From positions 36,711-100,710 of the forward strand of contig CALSCO010001838.1 in assembly GCA_943704415.1 (NCBI GenBank): a stretch of 64,000 bases of DNA, written 5' to 3'. The notes beneath the pieces are model-generated. The model was given only the letters and a program-made list of their open reading frames with translations, was not told where the DNA came from and did no database searches. The stretch is from Parvularia atlantis. Taxonomy: Eukaryota > Opisthokonta > Rotosphaerida. A program made the translations under genes and the position numbers. Positions 42,145 through 50,907 of this stretch are shown piece by piece; the first letter of the stretch is position 1, and the number at the start of each line of letters is the position of its first letter.

Positions 42145-44133
42145 ATGAAGAAGCGCTACGCCATCAGCGCGGCCGAGTTTGCGGCGACGCTGAGCGCGCT
42201 GCGCCTGCGCCCGAACCTGCGCGCCCGTGCGTCCTCCGCCAGCACGCACTCCGCGCACCGCACCGCATCGCTCACGCCGCCGCCGCGCCAGTCGTGCAGG
42301 TGCTGCCAAGCCGCGACAGCGTCGCATTCGCCTGGCTCGCGGCGCAGTACTTTGAGCGCGCGGGGCTGCAGACGGTGCTCATGCGCTTCAGCGGCACCGC
42401 GGCCACCGCGACCCGCCCGAGCGACGACCTGCTGCTGGCACTGAGGCAGCACATGGGTGCGCCGCCTGCCTCAGCCGCGCTTGCCCCGCGCCACTCACGC
42501 AAACCAGGCGTCGTGCGCGAGGACTACGTCCCGCTGTCAGCCGCGGCGATCGCCGCCAACGAGCGCCTCGCGTCCGACGATGCGCTCCTCTGCGTCGACG
42601 CCGACACGCTGAGGACGGCCGCGCGGCACCTGCTCTACCGCGCCAACGCCCACATCGCCGGGCTGGTCGTCGCCGCCACCGTCACGGACGCGCGCGTGCG
42701 CACCCTCAACGCGCTCACCCACGACCTCAGCCAGTTTAGCGCGCACGGGTCCGCCCTGCACCTGGCCCGCCTGCGCTCCCTTCCGCGCCTGCGCGTGCTG
42801 CAGACGCAGCTCTTCAGCCGCGTGCGTTCCCGCGCGCCCCGTGCCGATCGCGCACCTCTGACGGGCCCGGCCCCTAGGACCGCCTGCTGGCCACGTACGA
42901 GCACGCCAGGCTCAAATTTCCGGACCTGCACACGCCCTACGTGAAGCTGGCGACCGACCGCTGGGCGATCGCGGCGCTGCAGCGGGCGACCGCGCCGAAC
43001 CTGCTCAACCTGCCGGGCCAGATCATGCGCCTGCACGACCACCTGACGGTGCACACGCGCACGCTCGCGCTGCAGGGTGCGCGCGCCCGCACCGCACCGC
43101 AACGCACCGCACTGCACCGCACTGCACCGCACCGCGCTGGCTCCCGGCGCGCATTGACACGGACGCGCAGTCTTTCACGTGCTGCACAACTTCTGCGACA
43201 CAACCCTGAGCCAACACGTCTACCTCGCCCTCACACCGGCCATGGTTGCGTCGCCGGTGCTCGTCCTGGCGGTCCTGCGCGGCATTGTCGCGTGGTTCCT
43301 CCATTCGGACAGCCCCTCGGGCGTGGCGCGCCTCATGCCGTGTGCGTGCGCCTGCTGCCGTAGCGCCCGGTCCGCCAAGCTCACGCTGGCGCTGGCGCTC
43401 AGTCTTGCGCTCGCTTTGGAGCAAGCAGTTTGACGCGAGCATGAACCAGGCCGTGAGCAACCTGCGCATCGGCGTGGTCGACACGCCCAGCCACCCGTCC
43501 ATGCCACCCAGCGCGCGCATGCTCTGCATCTACCGCAGCGCCACCTTCTACTCGGGCCTGATCCTGCCGATCAAGCCGAACATCGCCGGCCAGAACTTCA
43601 TGTGGGGCAACCTGTGGATCCGGCCGCCCCTGTCGGGCAGCGATGACGCGGACCCGGGCTCGCCCAGCGAGGACAACAAATCTGAACCGCGCAAAGACAG
43701 CCCGCCACCCGTGGTCTGCTCGATCGCGAGCGTGCACCCAAAGCTGCTGCCGACCACCGTGTACCAGGCGCTGTCGCATCTCAAGCGGAGCGAGCGCATC
43801 GCAACGCCCGTGATCATGCTCGGCAACCACTTCATCGCCGCGCCGACGCTGCGCGTGTGGACCCGCGACGCCAAGCGCTATGTCGACGCTGTCGTCCCCG
43901 CGCCGCACCCGTCGGCCGATGCCCTGGCCTACTACGGGCTGGACGCGGCCTTCCCGACCCTGCACCCGCCGTCGATCGCGAACGACGCCTTCCGCCCGCC
44001 CGAGATCGACCTGCCTGCGTTCGAGAACCTCCAGCACGGCCCCTTCGACCTCCTCAGCACGCTCGACGGCCCCGCCGGGCCGCCCTGGGCCAGCTCGCCG
44101 CCGCCGCCCTCCGTGCTCGACGACGAGCGCTAG
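42145..44133 (+). CDS. Unrecognised protein, possible membrane segment
   Basis: ATG 42145 (MKKRYAISAAEFAATLSALR). A first GTGCG intron in the codon after NLRA joins to LVQVLPSRDSVAFAWLAAQY and FERAGLQTVLMRFSGTA. Later exons read VREDYVPLSAAAIAANERLA, LTHDLSQFSAHGSALHLARL, DRLLATYEHARLKFPDLHTP, NLLNLPGQIMRLHDHLTVHT, LHNFCDTTLSQHVYLALTPA with a hydrophobic stretch (MVASPVLVLAVLRGIVAWFL), and a long last exon from WSKQFDASMNQAVSNLRIGV through MWGNLWIRPPLSG and TPVIMLGNHFIAAPTLRVWT to SVLDDER and TAG 44133. Alternating helices and strands at the start suggest a folded alpha/beta domain. The well-kept frames across introns show it is a real gene. I cannot place it in any family. Confidence 0.65.
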
Positions 44134-44370
44134 ATAGCACCACATGTTGTACAGTCGGCACGACCCACAAGCGCAGGCGCACCGTGCGCACGTCGGCATC
44201 GCACAGGCGCACGTCGGGGGCGGTTAGGCGAAGGACGCGCTCTTATCGCCCGCTCGCGAGGGCGAGTGGACTGCGGTCTGCTCGTCACGACGACCGAAGC
44301 GTCGAACAGCAGCGCGAGATCTAGATCTCTCATTCCTTCACACACCACCTCTCCCTGTTGCCACGCATGC

Positions 44371-45993
44371 TCACCGCCGCCGACGCCGCCTATCGCTGCC
44401 GTCGCTGTCGTCGCCGCTGTCGAGGACGCGATCATTGTCGTTGCTCGCGTCCTGATCGTCGTCAGCATCCTCGTCCTCGTCGTCCTCATCCTCGTTCGCG
44501 TCCTCCCGGTCTTCGTCCTCGCTCGCGTCCTCCTCATCCTCGTCCTCGTTCGCGTCCTCCTCATCCTCGTACTCGTTCGCGTCCTCCTCATCCTCGTACT
44601 CGTACTCGTCCTCTTCGTCCTCGTCAAGCCCGTCCTCTTCGAGTTCCTCGTCGAGCTCGTCTTCATCACCTCCCTCACCCAGCTCCTCTTCCTCACTCCG
44701 CTCGTTGTCCTCGTCCAACTCCTCATCCTCGTCCAGCTCCTCGTTCTCGTCCAGCTCGTCCTCGTCGTCGTCCGCGCCCAGCACGCGCAAGGCCTCGCGC
44801 TCTCGCCGCCGCGTGAGGCCGTCCGCTGCCTTGGCCACGTTGATCGCCGCGTCGTGCGCGTCAAACGACGAGTCGTACAGGTCCTCGCCGTCCAGTGGCG
44901 AAGGCACGTTGCGCCACTCGCTGGGCCGCTGGTACGACGGCCGCAGCTCCTCGTCTGAGTCGAGCTGCAGGCCCATGATGGTCTCCATCGTGGGCTGGTA
45001 CGACTGCATGCCCTCGCGCGCGGCGTTGGACAGGATGGTCATGTAGAGCTTCTGGGCCGCGCTGGACTCGTCGTTGCCGGGGATGACGTACGTGAGCAGG
45101 GCGGGGTTCATGTTGGTGTCGACGATGCCCATGGTCGGCACGCGCGCCTTGGCGGCCTCGCGCAGCAGCACCAGGTTCTCGACCGGGTTGAAGACGACGA
45201 TCAGGTCCGGGTTGAGCACGGGGCGGCGGTTCTTTTCGCGCACGGCGAGGCCGCGCATGTAGACCTCGCGGTGGTTGGAGAGCGCACCGGGGATCCAGCG
45301 CCCGGCAAAGTACTGGCCGCAGCGGCGCGCTGCGTACTCGACCGCGAGGCGCAGGTTGGGGCGGGACGCGACAAAGAGGATGACGCCGCCGGCGCGTCCG
45401 AGGTCGCGGAGCAGGTTGGCCGCGCGCTTGAGGGCAGCGACGGTCTGCTGCAGGTCGATGATGTGCACGCCGGAGCGCGAGCCGCGGATGTAGGGCGCCA
45501 TGGCGGGGTTGAGTGCTGCGCGTGTGTGTCCGATGTGTGCGTTGGCCTTGGTTGATGGTGAAGTGCGAGCGCGGTGGTGCAAGCGGCGCCGTCAGCCACC
45601 ACCAGCCGAGAGCACACGGCGCCCCACGACGACGCACGTGGTACAGATGCTGCAGCAGGAACGACTGCGTCACCGGTGTCGCCGTGGGCCGGCGCAGGTA
45701 GCGGTAGCGCGGCAGCCCCGGGTTGGGCGGGTACACGAGCGCGTCGACCCAGTCACCGCCGCTGCTCACACGCGGGATGCGCGGCCGCGTGCGTCGCCCG
45801 AGCGGGTCGGCGCTGGCGGCGGGGTCGCGGCTGCCGGGCCGTGCGCTCTGCGCGGTGCGGTGCGGTCAGGAGGGGGGCGGATGGGCGTCAAGGGGCGCGC
45901 GGGCCGCACCGTCGCGAGCGCGGCCGCGGCGTGCGCGCGGGGCAGCAGCGGCGCGGCGCGTCCCTGCGCGGCGCGGGCGAGCACGAGCGCCAT
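44371..45993 (-). CDS. MRPS2: Mitochondrial ribosomal protein uS2m with long acidic tail
   Basis: ATG 45993-45991 (MALVLARAAQGRAAPLLPRA) looks like a mitochondrial presequence. Small exons then give GDWVDALVYPPNPGLPRYRY. The last long exon begins with KANAHIGHTRAALNPAMAPY, the uS2 signature (GxHxGHxxxxWNPxMxxYI), followed by GSRSGVHIIDLQQTVAALKR, GGVILFVASRPNLRLAVEYA, LNPDLIVVFNPVENLVLLRE and VPTMGIVDTNMNPALLTYVI, all classic uS2 blocks. After GLTRRREREALRVLG comes a tail of over 100 residues almost entirely Asp/Glu (44420-44770), ending DGSDRRRRRR and TGA 44373-44371. That acidic tail, capped by six Arg, is not part of uS2 and may bind basic proteins or RNA. The core assignment is firm. Confidence 0.92.
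44420..44775 (-). repeat. Degenerate GAG/GAC repeat coding the acidic tail of uS2m
   Basis: Imperfect tandem array coding Asp-Glu-rich units such as DEEDANEYEDEEDANEDED. On the plus strand it appears as a run of TCCTCGTC and CTCGTT words and creates a spurious hydrophobic frame (Val/Leu-rich). Confidence 0.7.
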
Positions 45994-46146
45994 TCTGCGA
46001 CGTGCGGTTGTGTGTGTGTGTGTGGGCGTGGGCGTGGGCGTGGGCGTGGGCGTGCGTGAGCTGCGAGGGCGCGCAAGACGACGAGGGAAGGAAAGAAGAC
46101 GTCGACGTATACACCCCGTGCGCCAATTGCATATCAAGTCGTGAGC
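45994..46146. promoter_or_regulatory. Bidirectional promoter uS2m / Kv channel with GT tract and five GGGCGT repeats
   Basis: 153 bp between divergent starts. It contains a GT dinucleotide run (46008-46024) running directly into five perfect GGGCGT units (46024-46053). GGGCG is the core of GC-boxes bound by Sp1/KLF-type zinc fingers. The right half is AT-richer (ACGTATACACC, CCAATTGCATATC), where CCAAT-like and TATA-like words occur 25-35 bp before the Kv ATG. Promoter role is inferred. Confidence 0.45.
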
Positions 46147-47783
46147 ATGAGCCAGCTCGCGCAGATCCTCAACGTGCGCCGCGCGACCACGGCACAGCAC
46201 CCGCCTCACCCTTGGGACTGACGCACGCGCGCGCACGCACGGCCGGCCCGCAGCAGCAGCAGCAAAATTCGCAGCGGCAGCGCGACGCGGCCGCCGCTGA
46301 CCCGCTCGCGCCGCCCGACAGCCCGCACGGCGGCGACAAGGCCCAGGTGGCCTTCCGCCGACGCGTGTCGCGCGCGCACGCCGGCTGACCGACGCGCGCC
46401 GCGACCCGCAGGAGACGGCGCAGCGGGCCGTGCGCGGCATCTTCCAGCGCACGGGCGTGCAGCTGTTCGACCACGCGCGCAGCCGCCTGCGCCACGAGAT
46501 CTTCCGCTTCTTTGACGACGCCGAGTCGCGGCCGGCCGCGTACTGGTTCAGCCTCTACTTTATGTTCCTCATCTGCTTCTCGACCATGTCGTTCCTGCTC
46601 CAGACCGAGCGCTCGCTCTCGTCCACGCGCGCGCAGGCGTTCGCCTGGGCCGTGATCGAGACCATCGTCGTCGCGCAGGTGCGCCCCGTGCGTCCGTGCA
46701 CAACACGCACAACAACGACAACAAAGCACCATCGCTCACGCGGCGCACGCGCACGCGCAGTTCACAGCAGACTACCTCATCCGCCTCGCCACCACGCCCT
46801 CGCACAAGGCCTTCTTCCTCTCCGTGCTCAACGCGATCGACTTCCTTTCCATCCTGCCCTTCTGGATCGAGCTCGCCATCATAACCTCCGGCGGCACCAA
46901 GACCGGCATTAGCGGCCTCGCCGTCGTGCGCATCCTCCGCCTCGCTCGCGTCCTCCGCCTCTTCAAGCTCGGGCGCAACTCGCAGCAGCTCAAGCTCGTC
47001 ACCACCGCCTTTGCCCGCTCGCGCGACGGCATTGTCCTCCTCTGCTTCCTCTTCACCCTCGCCGCCGTCCTCTTCGCCGCCGCCGTCTTCTTCTCCGAGT
47101 CGGCCTACTGCACGCTCGACCCGGACACGCGCCTGTGGCTCTACAGCAACGCGACGCTGCACCCGGACGAGGTCTCGCCGTACCAGAGCGTCATCGGCTC
47201 CATGTGGTGGGCCATCGTCACCATGACCACCGTCGGCTACGGCGACGCCTACCCGATCACCCCGCCGGGCAAGGTCGTCGGCGTCATCACGATGCTCTCC
47301 GGCCTGCTCGTCGTCGCCTTCCCCATCACCATCATCGGCTCCAACCTGAGCGAGGTCTATGCCGAGTTCAAGAAGGCCAAGCTCGAGGACGACAAGGCCA
47401 AGCAGGCAGCGCGCGACGCCAAGCGCCTCAAGCGCGCCGCCAACAAGGAGGAGCGCAACAAGAAGCTGCTCAAGGCGCGCGTGCACGAGCACGACGTCGA
47501 GACGATGGTGACGCAGCTCACCAACACCATGACCGACCTCAAGACCTTCACTAGCATCGTCCACGAAAAGCTGCCGTCGCTCGAGACGGCCGAGGACACG
47601 ATCCGCGACGTCAGCCGCGCGCTCAAGGAGCTCGCCGACTCGCTCGCGGCAGGGCCACCCGCCCCACGCGCCCCGCGCGTCGTCGTGATCAACGACAACC
47701 GATCCGACGGCGGGCGCTCGTCCGGCGCCGCGATCGGTCTGAGCGAGTCGTCCGGCGCTGCGCTCATCGGCACGCCCGAATGA
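46147..47783 (+). CDS. Voltage-gated K+ channel, six-helix (copy 1)
   Basis: ATG 46147 (MSQLAQILN), then an intron and QQQQNSQRQRDAAAA. A second intron leads to ETAQRAVRGIFQRTGVQLFD. S1 is WFSLYFMFLICFSTMSFLLQ. S2 carries FTADYLIR after an 82-nt intron (46679-46760). S3 is VLNAIDFLSILPFWIEL. The S4 voltage sensor is VVRILRLARVLRLFKLGRNS, with Arg every third residue. The pore has MWWAIVTMTTVGYGDAYPIT, the K+ selectivity filter TVGYGD. S6 is MLSGLLVVAFPITIIGSNLS. The C-terminus is a charged coiled coil (KLEDDKAKQAARDAKRLKRA) and a tail ending SSGAALIGTPE, TGA 47783. No BTB/T1 tetramerisation domain precedes S1. The PITIIG in S6 replaces the PxP bend of Shaker channels. A close paralogue lies at 49111-50576. 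Confidence 0.92.
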
Positions 47784-47870
47784 CCCGTTGCCGCTCGCTG
47801 TTGCGCTTCCCTGCCTGCTTGCATGCTGCCCCCCTTGCTTGAGTACAGGTTTTTTTTTTTTTTTGCATAA
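47784..47870. terminator. T15 tract in tail-to-tail gap, Kv copy 1 / METTL22
   Basis: 87 bp between convergent stops, with fifteen T at 47850-47864. Read from METTL22 it is an A-run just downstream of its TAG. Confidence 0.35.
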
Positions 47871-48999
47871 CTATGACGGCCGCAGACGCAGCCGGAACAT
47901 GCACAGGTCGCTCGTGCGCTCGTACTGGAACCACTGCCGCGGCAGCGGCTCAATCGGCTCCATGCTGAGCCCGCGCCGCACGACCTCGCTCTCGAAAAAG
48001 TCGAACGCGGGCGCGCGCGTCGCCAGATCGGCCATGGTGAAGTTGTACCTGGCGCCCCCCGCACGCCACATTCAGCCGCAGTGGCGCAGTCGCGCGTGCA
48101 CACGGACCGCTTCTCCATGGCGAGGACGAGCGCGGCGTCGGGCGCGCGTAGCAGCCGCAGCAGCCGCACGACCGTGCGCACGAGGCTCTCGGTCGCCGTG
48201 TTGTCGTACACGACTGCGCGCGCGCGTGCATTAGCCCTGCACCGCCCGTGCGGCGAGCAGCGCCGTGCCGTCGGCGGCCAGCAGCGTCGTCACGCGCTCG
48301 CGCGCTGTCGCGCGGTCCTCGTCCGTCCAGCGGTACGCCTGCCCCCCGCACGCTGGCTGAGCCTGCGCGCCGACATGCAGGTTGCGCACCTCGGGCACCG
48401 TCGGGTCGTCGTCCAGCAGCTCGCCGAGGGCCCAGTCGAGCGCGCGCACTCTCACGCGTCCGTCGACGCCATTGCGCGCCGCGTTGGCGCTGCAGTTGTC
48501 GAGCACGGCCTGGCCGACGTCTGCGCGCGCCGATCATCGACAGCACGCGGCACGCGGCGCGCAGCACGCAGCGCACGGCACCGGTCGCGTAGACGCCCGC
48601 GCACACGCCGAGCCGCGCGGCAACGACGCTGAGCAGGCCCGCGCCCGCGCCGAGCTCGAGCGCCCAGGCGTGGTGGTTTGGGCCGAGGCCGCGGTCGCAC
48701 AGGTAATCGGCCAGGAGCAGGGCGCCGCGCCAGACCTGCAGGCCGGCGTCGCGCAGAGGCGTCTTCATCCGGTGCCCGATGCGCAGCCGCAGCACCGCGC
48801 CGTCGTCATTGTCGTCGTCGTCGTCGTCCGGTCCGTCGTTGTCCTTGTCGTTGCGTCGCCGCGGCAGCACGAGGTCGCCATCTGCGTCGACGCGCGGCGC
48901 CGGGTCGCGGCCGACAAAGACGGTGACGCGCGGCGCGGCGGCGTCGTCGGCGGGCGCGGTCGGCACGACGTGCACCTCGCTCAGCACCTCGTCGCCCAT
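47871..48999 (-). CDS. METTL22: METTL22-like lysine methyltransferase
   Basis: ATG 48999-48997 (MGDEVLSEVHVVPTAPADDA). An Asp-rich insert (NDKDNDGPDDDDDDN) precedes TPLRDAGLQVWRGALLLADY, the family's VWxGALLLADF block. Motif I is WALELGAGAGLLSVVAARLG. An intron leads to VLDNCSANAARNGVDGRVRV and RALDWALGELLDDD. A VVYDNTATESLVRTVVRLLR segment (motif akin to AADVVYDxxxTE) follows, then LVLAMEKR, an intron, and YNFTMADLATRAPAFDFFES with the end SDLCMFRLRLRPS, TAG 47873-47871. Human METTL22 methylates the DNA-binding protein Kin17 on lysine. It sits between the two Kv channel copies but on the opposite strand, tail to tail with one and head to head with the other. Confidence 0.85.
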
Positions 49000-49110
49000 G
49001 GGCGGATGCGCGGGACCCGCCGATCCCGCAGTGCGGCGACAGGCGTGGCCGCGCGTATTATTGTTGCTTCCTTCTCGGCACTCGCTGTGGACGGCGGGCA
49101 CACGCGCAGC

Positions 49111-50576
49111 ATGAGCGACAGCGGCACGTCCGACGACGACGGCTCGAGCCAGGTCACGGGCCTGACCGGCATCACTGTCTCGTCCGTGTCGGGCACGGGC
49201 CTGGGCGTGGGCGACGACACGGTGCGCGCACGCTCTCGTGTGCAGGGCGCGTCGCTTATCGACGCACACAGGAGGCGACGCGGCGAGCGATCGAGAAGCT
49301 GCTCGGCGGCGGCGAGAAGGCCGCCGTCGTTGTGCCGCGCACGCGCTGGGGGCGGCTGCGGCGCGCCGTGTACCTCTTCTTCGACGACAGCACGTCGAGC
49401 ACGCTCGCCAACTACTTCACGCTCTACTTCATCGCGCTCATCATCCTCTCGACCCTCACCTTCTGCCTCCAGACCTTCGCCAACCTCTCGGCCACGCGCG
49501 CGCAGGCGCAGGCGTGGGCCTACATGGAGGTGTTTATCGTCGCGCAGGTGCCTCGCGCCCCGTGTCGTCCCGCGGCACACGGCCATCGCTCACGCGCCGC
49601 GCCACCGCAGTTCACGGCCGACTACCTCATCCGCATCTGCACGTGCCCGCGCGTGCTCAGCTTCTTCGTCGCACCGCTCAACGTGATTGACCTCGTCGCC
49701 ATCCTGCCCTTCTGGATCGAGCTCATCCTCGTCACCAGCTCGGGCTCGTCGGCCGGCGTGAGCAAGCTCGCCGTCGTGCGCGTGCTCCGCCTCGCCCGCG
49801 TCCTCCGCATGTTCAAGCTCGGCAAGGGCTCGCTCCAGCTGCAGCTTGTCACGACCGCGCTGCGGCGCTCGCGCGACGGCATCGTCCTCCTGCTCCTGCT
49901 CTTCCTCATGGGCTCGATCGTCTTCTCCAGCGCGATGTACTACGCCGAGACGGCCTCGTGCTACCTCGACCCGGACACGGGCCTGTGGCTCTACAGCAAC
50001 TCGACGCTGCACCCGGACGAGGTTTCGCAGTTCCAGAGTATCATCTCGACCATGTGGTGGGCCGTCACGACCATGACCACCGTCGGCTACGGCGACGCCT
50101 ACCCGATCACCGACGCCGGCAAGGCCGTCGCCGTCGCCACCATGCTCGCCGGCATCCTCGTCGTCGCCTTCCCAGTGACGATCATCGGCGGCAACCTGAA
50201 CGAGGTCTACGCCGAGTTCCGCGAGGCCACGCTCAAGCAGAAGAAGCTGCAGAAGCTGCGCACGAAGGCCAAGCTGGCGCTGGGCGTGCGCGATGCGCTC
50301 AATATCATGCGGCCGCAGCAGGTGCAGCTGCGCTCGCTCTCGGCCGAGCGCGCGCAGGAGGTCATGAGCGAGCCGCTTGAGCTGTCGGCGCGGCGCGTGG
50401 GCGAGGAGCTCGCGTGGACGATCACGGACGTGCACGAGTCGACTGCGGCGATCCGCGAGCACCTCGGACGGCTCCTGGCCGCGCGCACGCGGCTCGAGCA
50501 GCTACACGAGGAGCTCGCCTTCCTCGTCGAGAAGCAGAAGAGCCTGCCGGCGGTGCGCGTGAGCGGCGAGAGCTGA
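49111..50576 (+). CDS. Voltage-gated K+ channel, six-helix (copy 2)
   Basis: ATG 49111 (MSDSGTSDDDGSSQVTGLTG). An intron from about 49226 joins to EATRRAIEKLLGGGEKAAVV. S1 is YFTLYFIALIILSTLTFCLQ. A 63-nt intron (49548-49610) sits at exactly the same codon as in copy 1 (IVAQ|FTADYLIR). S3 is LNVIDLVAILPFWIELILVT. S4 is VVRVLRLARVLRMFKLGKGS. The pore has MWWAVTTMTTVGYGDAYPIT, and S6 MLAGILVVAFPVTIIGGNLN. The C-terminal coiled coil includes LKQKKLQKLRTKAKLALGVR and TRLEQLHEELAFLVEKQKSL, ending RVSGES, TGA 50576. It lacks a T1 domain, like copy 1. The shared intron position, shared extracellular loop (LDPDT-LWLYSN-TLHPDEVS) and near location show an old local duplication. Confidence 0.92.
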
Positions 50577-50671
50577 CCGCCGTGAGACTTTTTTTTGTGT
50601 GTGTGTGCTGCTGCCACTGCCCCTCTGCATTCAGTTCACTCTGTGACTGTGACTGTGTTCTCAGTTGCGTG

Positions 50672-50732
50672 CATCCACCAGGCTTGACACATCGCGTGAC
50701 TGTGTTCATCCACCAGGCTTGACACATCGCGT
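50672..50732. repeat. Two direct copies of a 26-bp word, 35-bp period
   Basis: Copies at 50672-50697 and 50707-50732, sharing CATCCACCAGGCTTGACACA and six more bases, each preceded by GACTGTGTTC-like sequence. They are exact over the 26 bases. Placed upstream of HPS3; a regulatory role is possible but unproven. Confidence 0.8.
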
Positions 50733-50777
50733 CTCTGTGAGCTGTGAGGCGAAGCGGTCGCGGCCGGGGTCCGATCA

Positions 50778-50837
50778 GAGGGCTGCGAGGGCTGCGAGGG
50801 CTGCGAGGGCTGCGAGGGCTGCGAGGGCTGCGAGGGC
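50778..50837. repeat. Nine-base tandem repeat GAGGGCTGC, six copies plus part
   Basis: Six perfect GAGGGCTGC units followed by GAGGGC, ending 70 bp before the HPS3 ATG. It would be in the 5' UTR or promoter. Confidence 0.85.
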
Positions 50838-50907
50838 AGAAACACAACTCGGAACCAAACTGAATGGCTCTAAGTTCGAGCTGTCACCGTGCGCCTCGGC
50901 CCGCGCC

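Larger units (their letters stand above)
50577..50907. other. 331-bp gap between Kv copy 2 and HPS3
   Basis: The longest non-coding stretch in the window, between two genes on the same strand. It holds a T8-GT tract just after the Kv stop (50589-50607), two copies of a 26-bp word and a nine-base tandem array. No RNA gene or reading frame with intron support was seen. It must contain the Kv 3' end and the HPS3 promoter. Confidence 0.6.

Noticed and set aside
44134-44370. Possible small RNA gene in the 237-bp tail-to-tail gap
   Set aside because: No tRNA-like cloverleaf, box motifs or snRNA signature could be seen by eye; a covariance-model search would be needed.
44266-44958. Long plus-strand frame rich in Val/Leu resembling a membrane protein
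   Set aside because: It is the exact antisense of the Asp/Glu repeat of uS2m; GAG/GAC read backwards gives CTC/GTC. The sense strand carries conserved uS2 motifs.
50672-50732. Target-site or terminal repeats of a mobile element
   Set aside because: Only 35 bp period, no transposase or integrase nearby, no inverted ends.
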